Shown one piece after another: positions 62,338 to 64,000 of a stretch of 64,000 nucleotides of DNA. The position numbers were made by a program, and so were the translations under genes. The notes beneath the pieces are model-generated. The model saw only the letters and a program-made list of their open reading frames with translations, made no database searches and was not told where the DNA came from. The DNA lies in contig NZ_JANCPR020000001.1 of NCBI RefSeq assembly GCF_028657195.3, positions 1 through 64,000 of the forward strand, written 5' to 3'. The number at the start of each line of letters is the position of its first letter. The stretch's first letter is position 1. Source of the DNA: Streptomyces iconiensis (GTDB taxonomy: Bacteria; Actinomycetota; Actinomycetes; Streptomycetales; Streptomycetaceae).

Positions 62338-64000
62338 ATGAGCAACCGATCTGAAGCACGTGAGTCGATGGAGCCGTCCGAACCCTCTGTGCGCAGGCGT
62401 GATCGACCGCCTGGGCGGCGTGACACCGAACGCGGGTCTCCCCGTACCCGCCCGCCTCGCGGGCCTCGCAGCCATCCGGCGCCTGGTCGCCACGCCGCGT
62501 CCCGCCTGCGCCGCCGCTCCCGCCCGTTCCGCTCGGGGCCGTCCGGGGCGCCTGGGCCTTCCGGATCCGCCGGGCCTGGCTGGTCTGGCGGGCCGGCGGA
62601 TCGTGCGGCTTCGCTCTTCGCCGATCCGGCGGGTGGGGCTGGTCCCGGGCTTGGAGTGCGCGACTTCGGGGCTGAGCCTGCGCCGGGAGTTGGCCCCGGG
62701 CCGGAGCCGGAGCCGGAGCCGGCGCCTGGGCCGGTGCCTGGGCTGGGGCCTGTGCCGGGGGCTGCTGGCGAGCCTCGTCCTGATCCGGGGCCATCTGCCT
62801 CGGGGCCCATTCCGGGGCCCGGTCCGGGGTCTGCTGCGAGGCCGGCTCCAGGGCTTGGGGACGGGTCCGGGCCTGTTCATGGGGGCGGGGCCGAGCAGAG
62901 GTTCGGGCCCGAGCATGTCGTCATGCCGCGCGCCGAGGCCATCGCGGTGGCTCGGGGTGCCGTCCGGGAGAGCCGCGAGCGCAGGCGGGGGAGCGTCGGC
63001 GACCCGTCGGGCTCGGGACCTTCGGGTGCTGGTGCGGGGCGGGGGCGCGATGGGTGGACAGCCACACCCTGGCGGTCAACTCCCCGCCCTGGGGCACGCA
63101 TTGTGCCGGGGAGGCGAACCGGCGCAGGAGACGCGGGCGAGCCGTGGCCGGTCGCGGGTGGCCGGGCGCGGGGAGCGGAGCGGCCCGTTGTGGAGGAGAG
63201 GGAGCCACTTGGAGACGGGGCGCGAGCGGAACCGGACGAGACGGAGGAGCTGCCGCCGCCGTTCGGACGGGAAGAGGCGAGGACCGAGCCACCGGCGCGG
63301 GGCCGACGGGACGAACCGCTGACCGAGAGTGCCGGGTTGAGGGCGGGGGCGCGTGCGCGGCTTGCGGTGGGGGAGCGGCTGCCGACGTGGGTGCGGCTGC
63401 GGTGCGGGATGGAGCCGAAGACGCTGCTGGCCCTGCTGTTGGTGCTGGTGGTGGCGGTCGGGTTCGCCGTGCACCACTTCTGGGCGGGCAGGCCACAGAG
63501 CGTGGCCGTCCCGGGCGAGGAACGGCCGGACGGCCCGGTCGGTGCCCGCGCGAGCGCGGTACCGGTTGCCCCTGGCCCGGGACCGCCGGGCAAGCGCCTG
63601 GTGATCGATGTGGCGGGGAAGGTGCGCGAGCCGGGGGTGAAGAGGCTGAAGGCGGGGTCCCGGGTGGCGGACGCACTGGAGGCGGCGGGCGGGCTGCGCT
63701 CCGGGGCGGACACGAAAGGGTTGAACCGCGCGCGACTCCTCGTTGACGGCGAGCAGCTTGTGATCGGTGCGCCGGGGAAGGCGGGCGCGGCAGCGGGGCC
63801 GGCGCCCAGTCCCGGAGCCCCGCCCGGTGCCGGGACGGCTGCGGGCGGGGCGGCGGCGCCCCCTGCGGGAAGCCCGGTGAGCCTCAGTTCGGCGACGGTC
63901 GAGCAGTTGGAGACCCTGCCGGGCGTCGGCCCGGTGCTGGCGCAGCACATCATCGACTACCGCACCCAGCACGGCGGTTTCCGCTCCATCGACCAGCTGC
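62338..64000 (+). CDS. comEA: ComEA-like competence/DNA-uptake protein, truncated at the window edge
   Basis: The frame is open from ATG 62338 to the end of the window (554 codons seen). The first about 360 residues are Pro/Gly/Arg-rich, low-complexity and probably cytoplasmic. A membrane segment lies at about 362-381 (TLLALLLVLVVAVGF). A SLBB-like domain (about 420-480, VIDVAGKVREPGVKRLKAGSRVADAL) and a helix-hairpin-helix start (LETLPGVGPVLAQHIIDYRTQHGGF) follow. This fits ComEA, which binds incoming DNA. TACTGT (62324-62329) is 8 nt before the ATG. Because no stop is reached, the frame is easy to miss. Confidence 0.88.
   Translation, partial: MSNRSEARESMEPSEPSVRRRDRPPGRRDTERGSPRTRPPRGPRSHPAPGRHAASRLRRRSRPFRSGPSGAPGPSGSAGPGWSGGPADRAASLFADPAGGAGPGLGVRDFGAEPAPGVGPGPEPEPEPAPGPVPGLGPVPGAAGEPRPDPGPSASGPIPGPGPGSAARPAPGLGDGSGPVHGGGAEQRFGPEHVVMPRAEAIAVARGAVRESRERRRGSVGDPSGSGPSGAGAGRGRDGWTATPWRSTPRPGARIVPGRRTGAGDAGEPWPVAGGRARGAERPVVEEREPLGDGARAEPDETEELPPPFGREEARTEPPARGRRDEPLTESAGLRAGARARLAVGERLPTWVRLRCGMEPKTLLALLLVLVVAVGFAVHHFWAGRPQSVAVPGEERPDGPVGARASAVPVAPGPGPPGKRLVIDVAGKVREPGVKRLKAGSRVADALEAAGGLRSGADTKGLNRARLLVDGEQLVIGAPGKAGAAAGPAPSPGAPPGAGTAAGGAAAPPAGSPVSLSSATVEQLETLPGVGPVLAQHIIDYRTQHGGFRSIDQL

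Noticed and set aside
62300..62916. Minus-strand open frames in the comEA 5' region
   Set aside because: Shadows of the Pro/Gly-rich ComEA N-terminus. The plus frame continues to a membrane segment and SLBB/HhH domains.

Overview
The window is high-GC DNA (dense GTG/TTG starts, G/C-ending codons, Ala/Gly/Pro-rich proteins) from a Streptomyces or very close relative. The conserved order valS, folC, ndk, mreBCD-pbp2-rodA, rne, rplU-rpmA-obg, proB-proA, nadD, rsfS, leuS, comEA is the chromosomal core order I recall from Streptomyces coelicolor. That comparison is from memory; no search was run.

Layout: (1) 21-1040 minus is a proline-rich membrane protein and 1171-3810 is valS. (2) 4.1-15.7 kb is accessory DNA between valS and folC. 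It holds a complete eight-gene yhf-type operon (yhfZ, yhfY, yhfU, yhfT, php, yhfS, yhfX, yhfW; physiological role not known to me), a TetR-SDR pair on the minus strand, and an orphan Tat lipoprotein of the solute-binding family. (3) 15.7-24.8 kb holds folC, a DUF4233 gene, ndk and the rod/sporulation wall cluster mreB-mreC-mreD-pbp2-rodA. (4) 25-37.4 kb holds a CYTH-CHAD protein, a TIGR03960-type radical SAM protein with its DUF2344 partner, a very long RNase E/G with repeat-filled flanks, rplU-rpmA and obg. (5) 37.5-51 kb holds a CDP-glycerol glycerophosphotransferase-like gene, proB and proA, two related membrane proteins, an M48 protease, a 53-residue membrane protein, nadD, an LCP/LytR_C-like protein, rsfS and a phosphoglycerate-mutase-like phosphatase. 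(6) 51.1-56.5 kb is flanked by two identical tRNA-Ala(GGC) genes, each with the same downstream terminator. Between them are an XRE regulator, an MFS exporter, two small Cys-rich proteins and a GT87-type membrane glycosyltransferase. (7) 56.9-64 kb holds leuS behind a Leu-rich leader peptide and terminator, a membrane protein, degV, and comEA, which runs off the right edge.

Regulation visible in the DNA: at least a dozen start codons lie 4-8 nt after a -10-like hexamer, which suggests leaderless mRNAs (valS, yhfZ, tetR, folC, CYTH-CHAD, proA, the M48 protease, the leuS leader peptide, comEA and others). Several of these promoters carry palindromes suited to repressors. Two genes appear to use CTG as start codon.

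The most interesting parts are the yhf operon with a sequence motif shared by its two control regions, the tRNA-bounded 5.3 kb segment, the leuS attenuator, the repeat-array RNase E/G, and the operator-like palindromes ahead of the TetR, CYTH-CHAD, glycerophosphotransferase-like and M48 genes. No CRISPR array, rRNA, integrase or transposase was seen.
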